Notes: a model not told the origin generated them from the letters alone. A stretch of DNA of 64,000 bases from Paludibacteraceae bacterium (GCA_017527495.1 JAFXPY010000053.1:1-64000); one strand, 5' to 3'; shown: positions 27,773-36,891, counted from the stretch's first letter. Translations and numbers: made by a program.

Positions 27773-28064
27773 CAACCGCATTCGCGGTTGCATATTAGTA
27801 GAAATTTTGCATCCGCTTCATCTCTTTCTACCGCTTTAGCGGTAGCATATTAATAGAAATTTTACATCCGCTTATCTTTCTACCGCGTTAGCGGTTGCAT
27901 ATTAATAGACATTTTACATCCGCTTATCTTTCTACCACGTTAGCGGTTACATATTAAAATACTATGCAATAAATTTGAATATTTGACAATGTGCAACCAC
28001 TATCGTGGTTGTTGTGTTTGTAGCCATGATTGTATCTATTAATATGCAACGGCTAACGCCGTTG
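27773..28064. repeat. REP-like hairpin array (six stem-loops, 52-bp period)
   Basis: Six short stem-loops of 5-7 bp with 4-base loops begin at 27773, 27828, 27880, 27932, 27994 and 28047. The first four are in tandem with a 52-55 bp period, separated by a conserved linker (GCATATTAATAGAAATTTTA then CATCCGCTT). The sixth is inverted: TCTATTAATATGCAAC precedes it. Stem bases differ but pairing is kept: CAACCGC/GCGGTTG, CTACCGC/GCGGTAG, CAACCAC/GTGGTTG and CAACGGC/GCCGTTG. Copies 3 and 4 have one mismatch each. Confidence 0.85.
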
Positions 28065-28491
28065 AACGCCGAGATATTAAACTTCTATTAACATGCGAAA
28101 ATTAAATTATTTTTAATTTTGGATAATTTTTGACCAAAAAAAAATCGTAATAATTCGTTTAATTAGTAGTTAAATAATTTTGTATAATCTGTGTTGTATA
28201 ACTTGCGAAACTTAAATTATTGACGTCAAAAACTGTTTCTCTAAACAAACTAATAATCGGCCTTATTCCATACCTCGATGACTCAATTCAATTACAAAAT
28301 TATAACTATTTTTTAATATACAACAAATAAGACAAATTAGACGATTGAGAGAAAAAAGTCCAAATAGTTAAAATCGACCTTAAAGAAAATATCTACAAAA
28401 GAGGGAAACATGAGTCAAATATTCAAATTTCCAAAGCCACAAATTATCAACTTTTTTTGTGAAAAAAGGGTAAAAATTAGTGTCAAAAAAA

Positions 28492-28523
28492 TTTGCGTAT
28501 GTTAAAAAAAAATAGTAACTTTA
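28492..28523 (+). promoter_or_regulatory. gyrA promoter
   Basis: TTTG (28492-28495), 20-bp spacer, TAACTTTA (28516-28523), one base off the -7 consensus. The start codon is 35 bp downstream. Confidence 0.7.
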
Positions 28524-28558
28524 CAATCTATTTAGAGTAACCAAAAAATATTATATAA

Positions 28559-31111
28559 ATGATTGATAATGACAAGATTATTCGTGTGAATATCGATGAG
28601 GAAATGCGAACTTCATTCATTGATTATTCAATGTCTGTGATTGTGTCTCGTGCCCTTCCTGATGTGCGAGACGGAATGAAGCCTGTTCATCGCCGTGTTT
28701 TGTTCGGAATGAACGAGGTTGGAAACACTTCAGATAAGCCGACAAAAAAATCTGCACGTATTGTGGGTGAGGTAATGGGTAAGTATCACCCTCATGGTGA
28801 TTCTTCTATTTATGGCACTGTTGTTCGTCTTGCCCAGCCTTGGGCGATGCGTTATCCTTTGGTATTTGGACAAGGTAACTTTGGCTCGATGGATGGTGAC
28901 GGACCTGCTGCAGCACGTTATACTGAGGTTAGATTGACCAAGTTGGCAGAAGAAATGCTTCGCGACATTGAGAAAGACACGGTTGATATGCAATTCAACT
29001 TCGACGATTCGCTAAAAGAACCAACCGTACTTCCCACACGTTTGCCAAACTTGTTGCTCAATGGTGCTAATGGTATAGCCGTTGGTATGGCAACAAATAT
29101 GGCGACTCACAACCTTACTGAGGTAATAAATGGCTGCATTGCTTATGTGGATAATCCACAAATTGATGTTGAAGGCTTGATGCAGTATATCAAAGCACCG
29201 GACTTCCCGACGGGCGGTATAATTTACGGCTATGAAGGTGTTAAAGAAGCATTTATGACAGGTCGCGGACGAATCATAATTCGTGCTCATGCAGATATTG
29301 AAGTTGACAAACAAGGACGAGAGAAGATCATTATCACAGATATACCATACGGCGTTATCAAGAGTGAAATGGTGAAATCTATAGGCGACCTTGTTGCAGA
29401 AAAGAAGATAGAAGGAATATCAGACATTGTTGATTTGTCGAAATCTGATGTTCGAATAGAGATAGAAATCAAACGCGAAGCAAATGCACGTGTGGTTCTG
29501 AACAAATTGTATAAATTTACACAATTAGAGTATTCCTTCAGCGTAAATAATGTCGCACTCGTTCATGGTCGTCCGTGTCTGCTCAACCTGCGTGATTTAG
29601 TTAAACACTTTGTCGATCATCGCATGGATGTTGTTACGCGTCGTGCGCAATGGGAGCTGCGTGAAGCACAGCGCCGTGCTCATATCTTGGAAGGCTTGAT
29701 TATTGCTGTTGACAATATTGACGAAGTAGTGCGTCTAATTCGCGCCAATCGAACACCGGCTTCAGCGCAAACTGCTTTGGAAGAAAGATTTAATATCGAC
29801 AACTTGCAGTCTCGTGCTATCGTGGATATGCGTCTTTCTCAGCTCACAGGTTTGCGTGTTGAAGAGTTACGCAACGAATATGCCGAGATAGAAAAGCGCA
29901 TTGATGAACTGAATGCACTTCTGGCAAGCGAGCAAATGAGATTTGACTTGATCAAGAGTGAATTGGTGGAGATACGCGATAAATATGGTGACGAGCGCCG
30001 CACCGAAATACAAATGTTCACGGAGAAATCTCGCCCAGAAGATTTCTATGCCGACGATGATATGGTCATCACTCTCAGTCATTATGGCTATATCAAGCGC
30101 ACTGACCTTCGCGAATTTAATGCACAAGGACGTGGTGGAGTAGGTAGCAAAGGCAGTGGAACACGCGACGAAGACTTTATTGAATACATCCACGCGGCAT
30201 CGATGCGTTCAACAATGATGTTCTTCACCGAAAAAGGTAGAATCTATTGGCTCAAAGTGTATGAAATACCTGAGTTTGCAAAGAACTCCAAAGGTCGCGC
30301 AATACAAAATATCCTCAACCTTGATGCCGACAATCGTGTAACGGCGGTGATGAATGTCAAAGGGCTCGAAGATAAAGACTTTGTACAAAATCACTATCTT
30401 GTATTTGCAACTAAAGAAGGTATAATCAAAAAGACCACACTCGAAGCTTTCTCTCGTCCTCGCCAAATGGGTGTCAATGCCATTAATCTGCGCGAAGGCG
30501 ACAAAGTTGTGTCTGTATGTCTCACTGATGGCGAGTCAGAAATAGTTATAGCCAACAAAGAAGGTCGCGCAATACGCTTCCCCGAAGAAAAAGTCCGCCC
30601 AATGGGACGTGCTGCAACAGGTGTGAAGGCTATGTCGCTTGACGGACCGGATGATGAAGTTGTCGGTATGGTATGCGTCAAGAAAAATACAGACGAGACA
30701 GTACTCGTAGTTTCAGAAAAAGGATTTGGCAAACGCTCAAAACTTGACGATGAAGACGGACAACCAATCTATCGAATAACAAATCGTGGTGGTAAAGGTG
30801 TGAAAACAATCAACATAACCGACAAAACAGGAAAACTGATTGCAATCCGCACCGTAACAGACGATAATGATTTGATGATTATCAACAAATCAGGTGTTAC
30901 AATACGTTTGCATGTGGCAGAAATCAGAGTCATGGGTAGAGCAACACAAGGTGTTAAACTCATTGACCTGCAAAAACGTAATGACCAATTAGCATTCGTC
31001 TGCATAGTAGATCATGAAAATGATGAACCCATGGCAGAAGAAACTGAGAATCAGGCAGGAGATGATTCTGGCACAGATATTGTAACAGATATTAACGAAA
31101 GTCAACAATAA
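28559..31111 (+). CDS. gyrA: DNA gyrase subunit A
   Basis: 850 residues. With GyrB it introduces negative supercoils using ATP. The breakage-reunion domain starts in the usual way (SFIDYSMSVIVSRALPDVRDG), with the catalytic tyrosine at 121 (AARYTEVRL). The C-terminal beta-pinwheel begins near residue 510, with a GyrA-box variant QGRGGVGSKG, which favours gyrase over topoisomerase IV. In the quinolone pocket the serine is kept (Ser82) but the acidic residue found in E. coli at 87 is Gly86 here. The C-terminal tail (EETENQAGDDSGTD...) is acidic. A TPR lipoprotein-like gene follows after 42 bp. Confidence 0.95.
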   Translation: MIDNDKIIRVNIDEEMRTSFIDYSMSVIVSRALPDVRDGMKPVHRRVLFGMNEVGNTSDKPTKKSARIVGEVMGKYHPHGDSSIYGTVVRLAQPWAMRYPLVFGQGNFGSMDGDGPAAARYTEVRLTKLAEEMLRDIEKDTVDMQFNFDDSLKEPTVLPTRLPNLLLNGANGIAVGMATNMATHNLTEVINGCIAYVDNPQIDVEGLMQYIKAPDFPTGGIIYGYEGVKEAFMTGRGRIIIRAHADIEVDKQGREKIIITDIPYGVIKSEMVKSIGDLVAEKKIEGISDIVDLSKSDVRIEIEIKREANARVVLNKLYKFTQLEYSFSVNNVALVHGRPCLLNLRDLVKHFVDHRMDVVTRRAQWELREAQRRAHILEGLIIAVDNIDEVVRLIRANRTPASAQTALEERFNIDNLQSRAIVDMRLSQLTGLRVEELRNEYAEIEKRIDELNALLASEQMRFDLIKSELVEIRDKYGDERRTEIQMFTEKSRPEDFYADDDMVITLSHYGYIKRTDLREFNAQGRGGVGSKGSGTRDEDFIEYIHAASMRSTMMFFTEKGRIYWLKVYEIPEFAKNSKGRAIQNILNLDADNRVTAVMNVKGLEDKDFVQNHYLVFATKEGIIKKTTLEAFSRPRQMGVNAINLREGDKVVSVCLTDGESEIVIANKEGRAIRFPEEKVRPMGRAATGVKAMSLDGPDDEVVGMVCVKKNTDETVLVVSEKGFGKRSKLDDEDGQPIYRITNRGGKGVKTINITDKTGKLIAIRTVTDDNDLMIINKSGVTIRLHVAEIRVMGRATQGVKLIDLQKRNDQLAFVCIVDHENDEPMAEETENQAGDDSGTDIVTDINESQQ

Positions 31112-31153
31112 TTGACAAATAAAAGATTAACCCCCATAAAAAACATTGAAATC

Positions 31154-32434
31154 ATGAAAAAGGTAATCTATTTAATGGCAGTACTTTTGATAAGCAGTAT
31201 AGGACTCTATGCTCAGAAGTCAAATGTGAAAATTGCAAAAAGCAAATCGTCATCAATTGAAAACCCTGATTTTGCAACTGCACGCGAGGCAATCAAACTT
31301 GCATTGCAGGACGAGACAACCAAAAATGATGCAGAAACATGGTATGTTGCAGGTATGATAGGCTATAATGAGTATCAATATCTCATGACCAAAGCCCAAG
31401 AAAATCTCCAACAACCAGATCCAATGGCAATTGCTAAAGCTGTTGCAGAATCGTACGACTATTTTATCGTGGCAGATTCGCTCAGCTTGATACCTAATGC
31501 AAAAGGTAAAGTGAACACCAAGATTCATAGAGAGTGTTCAGAAAAACTTTTTGAATACTATCAACGCCAGTTGTTGGTAAATGGTGGTATAACGGCCAAC
31601 AATGATCTGCAAGACTATCAAACAGCATACGATATGTTCGACAAACACCAAAGCATACCATTACTCAAGATGATGCAAGAGCCAAAGCTTCAAGAACAAA
31701 TGCCGCTCGACACCAACTATTATGCCTACTCGTCATATCAAGCAGCCTTTGCAATGAAACTTGGCGATCATGACAAGGTTATAGCAATATATGAAAACAT
31801 CAAGGATAAAGGATACAAACCGCTTGCAATTCGTGAATGGTTGGTTCAAGAGTATATCGAAGTGAAAGACACGGTAAATATGCTCAAGACCATCAATGAA
31901 TCAATAGAGAAATTCCCGACTGACCCTTATTTCCTTCAGTTGCTGATACAATACTATCTCAATACAGGACAAATAGACGAAGCATTGACATATCTTGACA
32001 AAGCGATTGAACGCAACCCTGATGTTGCCAACTATTACCAAGTCAAAGGAAGTATATATGCCTATCTTTACGAGCAAGAAGGAACACATCGTGACGATGC
32101 AATCAAGACACTCAAAAAAGCTCTTGAACTCGACAACTCACTTGCTGATGCCAACTATCACTTAGGAAATATATACTATCTGCAAGCTGAAAAAGTTAAA
32201 GATAAAGCCGGATATATCAATTATAAAGATACAAAAGCCATTGAAGCTGCAGAAAAACAATACACCGAAATTTACCAAACAGCAATTGAATATTTCGAAA
32301 AAGCACATGAACTGAACAAAACTGATTTGGTAACACTGCAACGACTCAAATCACTCTACTACATGTTTATGCAAAAAGATAGTAGTTATGAAGCAAAATA
32401 TAAACAAGTTCGTGACGAAATAAACAATCTATAA
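31154..32434 (+). CDS. Exported tetratricopeptide-repeat protein
   Basis: 426 residues with a signal peptide (MKKVIYLMAVLLISSIGLYA|Q). TPR units are clearest in the second half: IDEALTYLDKAIERNPDVAN, then DDAIKTLKKALELDNSLADA and a final unit around YFEKAHELNKTDLV. Such repeats form a protein-binding solenoid; here it would act in the periplasm. I use ATG 31154, since the reading that begins directly after the gyrA stop starts at TTG and lacks a proper signal peptide start. Co-transcription with gyrA is likely, with the strong terminator at 32458 ending both. Partner unknown. Confidence 0.88.
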   Translation: MKKVIYLMAVLLISSIGLYAQKSNVKIAKSKSSSIENPDFATAREAIKLALQDETTKNDAETWYVAGMIGYNEYQYLMTKAQENLQQPDPMAIAKAVAESYDYFIVADSLSLIPNAKGKVNTKIHRECSEKLFEYYQRQLLVNGGITANNDLQDYQTAYDMFDKHQSIPLLKMMQEPKLQEQMPLDTNYYAYSSYQAAFAMKLGDHDKVIAIYENIKDKGYKPLAIREWLVQEYIEVKDTVNMLKTINESIEKFPTDPYFLQLLIQYYLNTGQIDEALTYLDKAIERNPDVANYYQVKGSIYAYLYEQEGTHRDDAIKTLKKALELDNSLADANYHLGNIYYLQAEKVKDKAGYINYKDTKAIEAAEKQYTEIYQTAIEYFEKAHELNKTDLVTLQRLKSLYYMFMQKDSSYEAKYKQVRDEINNL

Positions 32435-32457
32435 TAGTTAAAAATTCAAAAACTGAC

Positions 32458-32498
32458 AATTAATCTGCCTATATCGATATAGGCAGATTAATTTTTTT
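32458..32498 (+). terminator. 36-bp perfect palindrome plus T-tract
   Basis: 32458-32493 is a perfect palindrome centred on ATCGAT and is followed by T5, 24 bp after the TPR stop. It ends the gyrA-TPR transcript. Confidence 0.88.
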
Positions 32499-32549
32499 GC
32501 AAAAATAATCTAAAAATATCTTAATTACAGAAAATCAGACTTAAAAAAA

Positions 32550-32581
32550 TTTGCTAAATTGAAAAAAAATATGTAATTTTG
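32550..32581 (+). promoter_or_regulatory. Promoter of DUF177-rpmF
   Basis: TTTG (32550-32553), 20-bp spacer, TAATTTTG (32574-32581), followed by CAACCGAT as at the HU promoter. Confidence 0.78.
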
Positions 32582-32604
32582 CAACCGATTTTGCAGATAA
32601 AGCT

Positions 32605-33066
32605 ATGAGTGCATCAAAAAGTCAGTATATTATTGATTTGAAAACTATTAAGACCAAAAGTCAGTCATTCGAATATGATTTAGACAATGATTTTTGGGCT
32701 TCAATAGAAGACGGGTTGATATCACAAGGCAATGTGCACGCAAAAGCAGTGATAGAACAAAAATCTCATTTTTACACATTGAACATCCAAATCGATGGCA
32801 TTGTTCAAGTGCCGTGTGATAGGTGCCTTGACAATCTTGATGTTGAGGTGAAAAAAGAAGAAAATTTTGTTGTGAAAGTGGGTGATGAAATCGACTATTC
32901 TGACGAAATCATTTATGTTGACGCCGACGAGCAATTAGATTTGGCTGTCTTGTTTTACGAAACGACAGCATTGAGTCTTCCAATTGTTTGCGTTCATGAA
33001 GAAGGTAAGTGTAATGCCGAGATGATTGAGATATTGAAGCAACACGAGCCACACACAGAAGACTAA
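32605..33066 (+). CDS. YceD/DUF177 family protein
   Basis: 153 residues. The family is found next to rpmF across bacteria and in plants is needed for 23S rRNA processing, so a role in large-subunit assembly is likely. The conserved CxxC segment is seen as VPCDRCLDNLDVEV (about 70-83), and a second pair lies near the C-terminus (PIVCVHEEGKCNAE). rpmF follows 32 bp downstream, the typical neighbourhood. Confidence 0.9.
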   Translation: MSASKSQYIIDLKTIKTKSQSFEYDLDNDFWASIEDGLISQGNVHAKAVIEQKSHFYTLNIQIDGIVQVPCDRCLDNLDVEVKKEENFVVKVGDEIDYSDEIIYVDADEQLDLAVLFYETTALSLPIVCVHEEGKCNAEMIEILKQHEPHTED

Positions 33067-33098
33067 AAACATTAACAAAATAAAATCAGATTTAAATT

Positions 33099-33287
33099 AT
33101 GGCACATCCTAAACGAAGACAATCGCACACCAGAACTGCGAAACGCCGTACACACGATGTTGCAGCGTTACCAACGCTGGCAGTTTGCCCAAACTGTGGA
33201 GCACAGTATATCTATCACACAGTATGCGGTGAGTGTGGCTACTATCGTGGCAAATTAGCTATTGAGAAAATAGCAGCAGAAGCCTAA
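33099..33287 (+). CDS. rpmF: Large ribosomal subunit protein bL32
   Basis: 62 residues. The N-terminus MAHPKRRQSHTRTAKRR and the four-cysteine zinc ribbon CPNCG...CGECG are diagnostic of bL32. The zinc-binding form (all four Cys) is kept, not the Cys-free paralogue. Co-transcribed with DUF177. Confidence 0.97.
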   Translation: MAHPKRRQSHTRTAKRRTHDVAALPTLAVCPNCGAQYIYHTVCGECGYYRGKLAIEKIAAEA

Positions 33288-33309
33288 GGCTCAAAAGATT
33301 GAAATATCG

Positions 33310-33350
33310 TCTCTATGCAAAGTACTCACATGAGTATCTTTGCACAGAGA
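33310..33350 (+). terminator. Hairpin after rpmF
   Basis: 33310-33326 pairs with 33333-33350 (17 pairs with one mismatch and one bulge), loop CACATG, then a weak T-rich stretch. Probably the rpmF terminator. Confidence 0.6.
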
Positions 33351-33396
33351 ATAGATATTGTTTTAGTAAATAACTTAATTTCAATTGTAGATACTA

Positions 33397-34449
33397 ATGT
33401 ACAACAATGAAGAAAAGCGAAATGACTCTTCGAGACGAAGATTCGTCGCTGACAATCGACAAAACCAGAATAACAATCGTTATTCTTCTTTTTCTGATAG
33501 AAACAATAATGACGCTAATGAGGCAAAATCTCATCGTCCACGTTTCAATCGTAGTGTGAACAACAACCGACCGCTAAATCGCGTCAAAATAGAAGACGAA
33601 GAACGTGCATATAGCGGCGAACGCAATTTCAATCGGAACAACAAGGTACAACGACCAAAATCAGCCAACCCAAATATGAAATATTCAAATCGTAAGCAGT
33701 TTGAATATAACAATAGAGAGGTTGATATGAACAAGCCGGTTCGACTCAATAAATATCTTGCAAATGCAGGTATTTGTTCACGCCGAGAAGCAGATGATTT
33801 CATCCAAGCTGGTGTGATAACCGTTAATGGACAGGTCGTTACCGAATTGGGCACAAAAATAATGCCTACAGATAAGGTCATGTTCCACGACCAATTGGTT
33901 CGAACAGAACGTAAGGTTTACGTGCTGCTCAATAAGCCCAAAAACACTATCACCACAACTGACGATCCTGAAGAACGCAACACTGTGATGAATTTGGTGA
34001 GAAATGTATGCTCTGAACGTATCTATCCTGTTGGACGACTCGACAGAAATACAACCGGTGTGCTCCTGCTAACCAACGATGGTGATTTAGCAGCAAAACT
34101 CACACACCCAAAATACAACAAAAAGAAAACCTACCAAGCCAAACTTGACAAGCCTCTTACTGATGAAGACTATCAAAAGGTGATGGATGGTATAGAGCTC
34201 GATGGCGAGAAAATTATTCCTGATGATTTGCAATTCATAGATGAGGCAGATCATGCAAACATCGGACTCACAATTCACTCCGGACAAAACCGCGTTGTCA
34301 GACGTATATTCGAGCGAATAGGTTATAAAGTAGTGAAACTCGATAGAACAGTCTTTGCCGGATTGACAAAGAAAAATCTCAGTCGTGGAAAATATCGTTT
34401 CCTGACTCCAAAGGAGATTTCAATGTTGAAAATGGGAGCATTTGAATAA
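33397..34449 (+). CDS. rRNA pseudouridine synthase (RluB/RsuA family) with Asn/Arg-rich extension
   Basis: 350 residues. About 110 N-terminal residues are low complexity, rich in Asn, Arg and Ser (RRFVADNRQNQNNNRY), probably disordered and RNA-binding. An S4 RNA-binding domain follows (about 113-160, VRLNKYLANAGICSRREADD), then the catalytic fold with the active Asp in GRLDRNTTGVLLLTNDG. It isomerises a uridine in rRNA; RluB (helix 89 of 23S rRNA) is the closest role, but the target base is not fixed by sequence. The long extension is common in Bacteroidota members. Confidence 0.9.
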   Translation: MYNNEEKRNDSSRRRFVADNRQNQNNNRYSSFSDRNNNDANEAKSHRPRFNRSVNNNRPLNRVKIEDEERAYSGERNFNRNNKVQRPKSANPNMKYSNRKQFEYNNREVDMNKPVRLNKYLANAGICSRREADDFIQAGVITVNGQVVTELGTKIMPTDKVMFHDQLVRTERKVYVLLNKPKNTITTTDDPEERNTVMNLVRNVCSERIYPVGRLDRNTTGVLLLTNDGDLAAKLTHPKYNKKKTYQAKLDKPLTDEDYQKVMDGIELDGEKIIPDDLQFIDEADHANIGLTIHSGQNRVVRRIFERIGYKVVKLDRTVFAGLTKKNLSRGKYRFLTPKEISMLKMGAFE

Positions 34450-34452
34450 TCT

Positions 34453-34493
34453 AAATAAGCAGTTAGGAAAAGACCTAATTGCTTATTTTTTTT
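34453..34493 (+). terminator. Terminator of the pseudouridine synthase gene
   Basis: 34453-34467 pairs with 34474-34488 (15 bp, one G-T), loop AAAAGA, running into a T-tract. It covers an upstream in-frame start (34479) for ddh, which supports the later ATG. Confidence 0.88.
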
Positions 34494-34502
34494 AATATAT
34501 TT

Positions 34503-35405
34503 ATGACTATGATAAAAATAGCAGTAGTAGGATATGGAAATATCGGTAAAGCAGTAATTGAGGCTGTAAATAATGCCGCCGATATGGAATTAGTAGGCGT
34601 GGTTCGCAGAAATAGTTCTCTTGATTCTGCATGTAAAGAACTTGATGGCATTAAAGTAGTAAGCGAAGTTGAACAATTAGGCAAGGTAGATGTTGCCGTT
34701 TTGTGCACACCATCGCGTCTCGTACCTCATTATGCAGCTGAATATGCAAAAAAAGGAATTTGCACAATAGATAGTTTCGACATACATACGCAGGTGCCGA
34801 CATATCGTAAAGAGCAAAATACTTTTTGCATTGAGAACAATACAGTTTCTATTTTGTCTGCAGGTTGGGATCCGGGGTCGGACTCTGTAGTTAGAGCACT
34901 TTACGAAGCAATGGCACCTAAAGGACTGACTTACACTAATTTTGGTCCGGGGCGTTCAATGGGGCATAGTGTTGCTGTTAAGGCAATAGAAGGTGTTGAG
35001 GATGCATTGAGTATGACTATTCCGCTCGGTACAGGTATTCATCGCCGTATGGTGTATGTGAAAATCAAAGAGGGATATTCATTTGCTGAAATAGAGAAAA
35101 AAATCAAACAAGATGATTATTTCGTTCATGACGAGACACATGTAGTCCAAGTTGATGATGTCAATCAGCTAAATGATGTTGGTCATGGAGTTAATCTGGT
35201 TCGCAAAGGAGTGAGCGGTGCAACACATAATCAGCTTTTTGAATTTAATATGCGTATCAATAATCCTGCTTTGACCGGTCAGATACTCGTTTCTTGTGCT
35301 CGTGCAGCAATGAAAATGAAACACGGGGCATACACAATGATAGAAATACCACCGGTTTATTATCTCGAAGGCGAAGTTGATGATTTGGTTATGCGTTTAG
35401 TATAA
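34503..35405 (+). CDS. ddh: meso-Diaminopimelate D-dehydrogenase
   Basis: About 300 residues. It makes meso-diaminopimelate from tetrahydrodipicolinate in one NADPH-dependent step, serving lysine and peptidoglycan synthesis. The dinucleotide fold opens with KIAVVGYGNIGKAV, and the substrate part shows AGWDPGSDSVVRALYEAM, GPGRSMGHSVAVKAIEGVEDALSM in sections, and HNQLFEFNMRINNPALT, all close to known Ddh. The start is ATG 34503 or 34509 (MIKIAVV); an earlier one lies in a terminator. It stands alone between two terminators. Confidence 0.93.
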   Translation: MTMIKIAVVGYGNIGKAVIEAVNNAADMELVGVVRRNSSLDSACKELDGIKVVSEVEQLGKVDVAVLCTPSRLVPHYAAEYAKKGICTIDSFDIHTQVPTYRKEQNTFCIENNTVSILSAGWDPGSDSVVRALYEAMAPKGLTYTNFGPGRSMGHSVAVKAIEGVEDALSMTIPLGTGIHRRMVYVKIKEGYSFAEIEKKIKQDDYFVHDETHVVQVDDVNQLNDVGHGVNLVRKGVSGATHNQLFEFNMRINNPALTGQILVSCARAAMKMKHGAYTMIEIPPVYYLEGEVDDLVMRLV

Positions 35406-35432
35406 AAAAAGAGCCGTTAGGCTCTTTTTTTT
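35404..35432. terminator. Bidirectional terminator between ddh and the acyltransferase
   Basis: GAGCC-GTTA-GGCTC with an A7 tract on the left and a T-tract on the right serves both converging genes. Confidence 0.88.
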
Positions 35433-35444
35433 ATATCTCACTTC

Positions 35445-36323
35445 TCACTTCTCTTCCGGATCTGTCGGTTCATTGTCCATCGCAATAGGCCATGTGTTGT
35501 TTTCTATGCCTGCCATGCGAATTAATGTCTGTTGAGATTCTTGGCGTAAGCGGTCTATCTCGTCTTTTCTGTTGTTTTCCTTGTTCGGAATGATGGGTTC
35601 GCCGAGAGTTATTGTGATGCAAGGGTCACCTTTTTGACCAAATAGTTTGTGTATTCCTTTTCTCTCGCGGAAAGTTATGCAGCAAGGTATTATAGGCAAG
35701 TCATAGCGGTAAGCCATAGTGAAGGCACCTTTGCGAAAGGGGCGGATAGGCTTGTAGAAATCCCAGCGACACTCTTCCGGAAAAACATGTATCCACCATT
35801 TGTTTTCATGAATACGATCGAAAGCCTCATTGAATTTTTTTGTGGCAGCCATAGTCGCGGGTATTGGCACACCGCCAACACTCCATATTGTCCAATGCTC
35901 TTTCGTCTCCATGTTTTCACCAAAAACAGGAATACGAGTGTTCCATGCCCGAGTTGCTATCAGTACGGAAACAGCGTCAAGGCGATAGCAGTGATTTGCA
36001 ATAGTCAATGCACCATTGGCTAACTCTTTTTCGTATTTTTTCAGAATGTCCTGGCCTTTGACGCGAAGTCCCCAGCGAAAACGCATTCCTATATTCAGAA
36101 GAGTATGAACAGTTGTCATACATATAAAATGATGAAATTTAAACCATAAAGAGTCATCATAGTAGGGATAGTTCTCGTCAAAATCAATATGTTTAACTTT
36201 TATGATAGGAAACATGTGAACGTAAGGATGTTCTTCCGAAAATTTGTTTTCCATATCTGGTACAAACACACCATCTTTAACCTTAAGGTCTTTGTACCTT
36301 TTGTTTTCAAAGATTGATTGCAT
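35445..36323 (-). CDS. PlsC-like 1-acylglycerol-3-phosphate acyltransferase family protein
   Basis: 292 residues. The acyltransferase signature HX4D appears as NHCYRLDAV (about 110) and the second block as FPEECRW (about 180), a variant of FPEGTR. It probably transfers an acyl chain to a glycerol phosphate or related acceptor at the inner membrane. It overlaps coaE by 17 bp and is the last gene of the run SGNH-MBOAT-coaE-acyltransferase, so CoA supply and acyl transfer are encoded together. Confidence 0.85.
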   Translation of the reverse strand: MQSIFENKRYKDLKVKDGVFVPDMENKFSEEHPYVHMFPIIKVKHIDFDENYPYYDDSLWFKFHHFICMTTVHTLLNIGMRFRWGLRVKGQDILKKYEKELANGALTIANHCYRLDAVSVLIATRAWNTRIPVFGENMETKEHWTIWSVGGVPIPATMAATKKFNEAFDRIHENKWWIHVFPEECRWDFYKPIRPFRKGAFTMAYRYDLPIIPCCITFRERKGIHKLFGQKGDPCITITLGEPIIPNKENNRKDEIDRLRQESQQTLIRMAGIENNTWPIAMDNEPTDPEEK

Positions 36324-36891
36324 AATCTATAATCGTTTTAGTTATGGTTTTTATATCATTAACGCCGTCATTAACAATCGTTAAACCGACTAATTTACTT
36401 CTTTCTTCGTCGCTCAATTGAGCTTTCATACGCACATTTATTTGTTCTTTTAAGACATTGTCTCTTTTCATTGCTCGTTCTATCCGTATGTTTTCTGGAG
36501 CTGTAATTGCTATAGTTCCGCTACATATTTCATCAAAATGACTCTCAAAAAGAATAGCAGATTCAACAAAAACAAATTTTTCATCACTGTTGCTTGCCCA
36601 CTTGACTATGTCTTTTTTCACAGCAGGATGAACAATCGTGTTGAGCTGTTGCAGTAGAGTGGGTGAGTTGAAAACTTTGTTTGCTATATGTTTTGTGTTT
36701 AGAATATCGTTTTTGTAAGCATCGTTGCCAAGCAAATTTATAATTGCAATTTTGACCTCGTTGTTCTCATTCATTAATCTCTTTGCTTCAACATCGGAAA
36801 AATAGACCTTAAAGCCCAATTGTTGCAGTGCTTGACAAATAAATGTCTTGCCACTACCGATACCACCCGTTATGCCAATAATTTTTGTCAT
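36307..36891 (-). CDS. coaE: Dephospho-CoA kinase
   Basis: 194 residues, the normal length. It adds the 3'-phosphate to dephospho-CoA, the last step of CoA synthesis. The P-loop GITGGIGSGKT is at residues 6-16, and the family blocks VHPAVKKDIVKW and FVESAILFESH are present. Its start codon shares one base with the MBOAT stop codon (TGATG), so the two are translationally coupled. Confidence 0.95.
   Translation of the reverse strand: MTKIIGITGGIGSGKTFICQALQQLGFKVYFSDVEAKRLMNENNEVKIAIINLLGNDAYKNDILNTKHIANKVFNSPTLLQQLNTIVHPAVKKDIVKWASNSDEKFVFVESAILFESHFDEICSGTIAITAPENIRIERAMKRDNVLKEQINVRMKAQLSDEERSKLVGLTIVNDGVNDIKTITKTIIDYAINL

Larger units (their letters stand above)
27538..28558. other. 1-kb gene-free region between rng and gyrA
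   Basis: No reading frame of note on either strand. It contains the rng terminator, copies of a 30-bp repeat (27613, 27702 and, inverted, about 28200), the hairpin array 27773-28064, and the gyrA promoter. The part from 28260 to 28490 is AT-rich without structure that I can support. Confidence 0.75.

Noticed and set aside
34479..34502. Longer N-terminus for ddh
   Set aside because: The start would lie in the stem and T-tract of the preceding gene's terminator.
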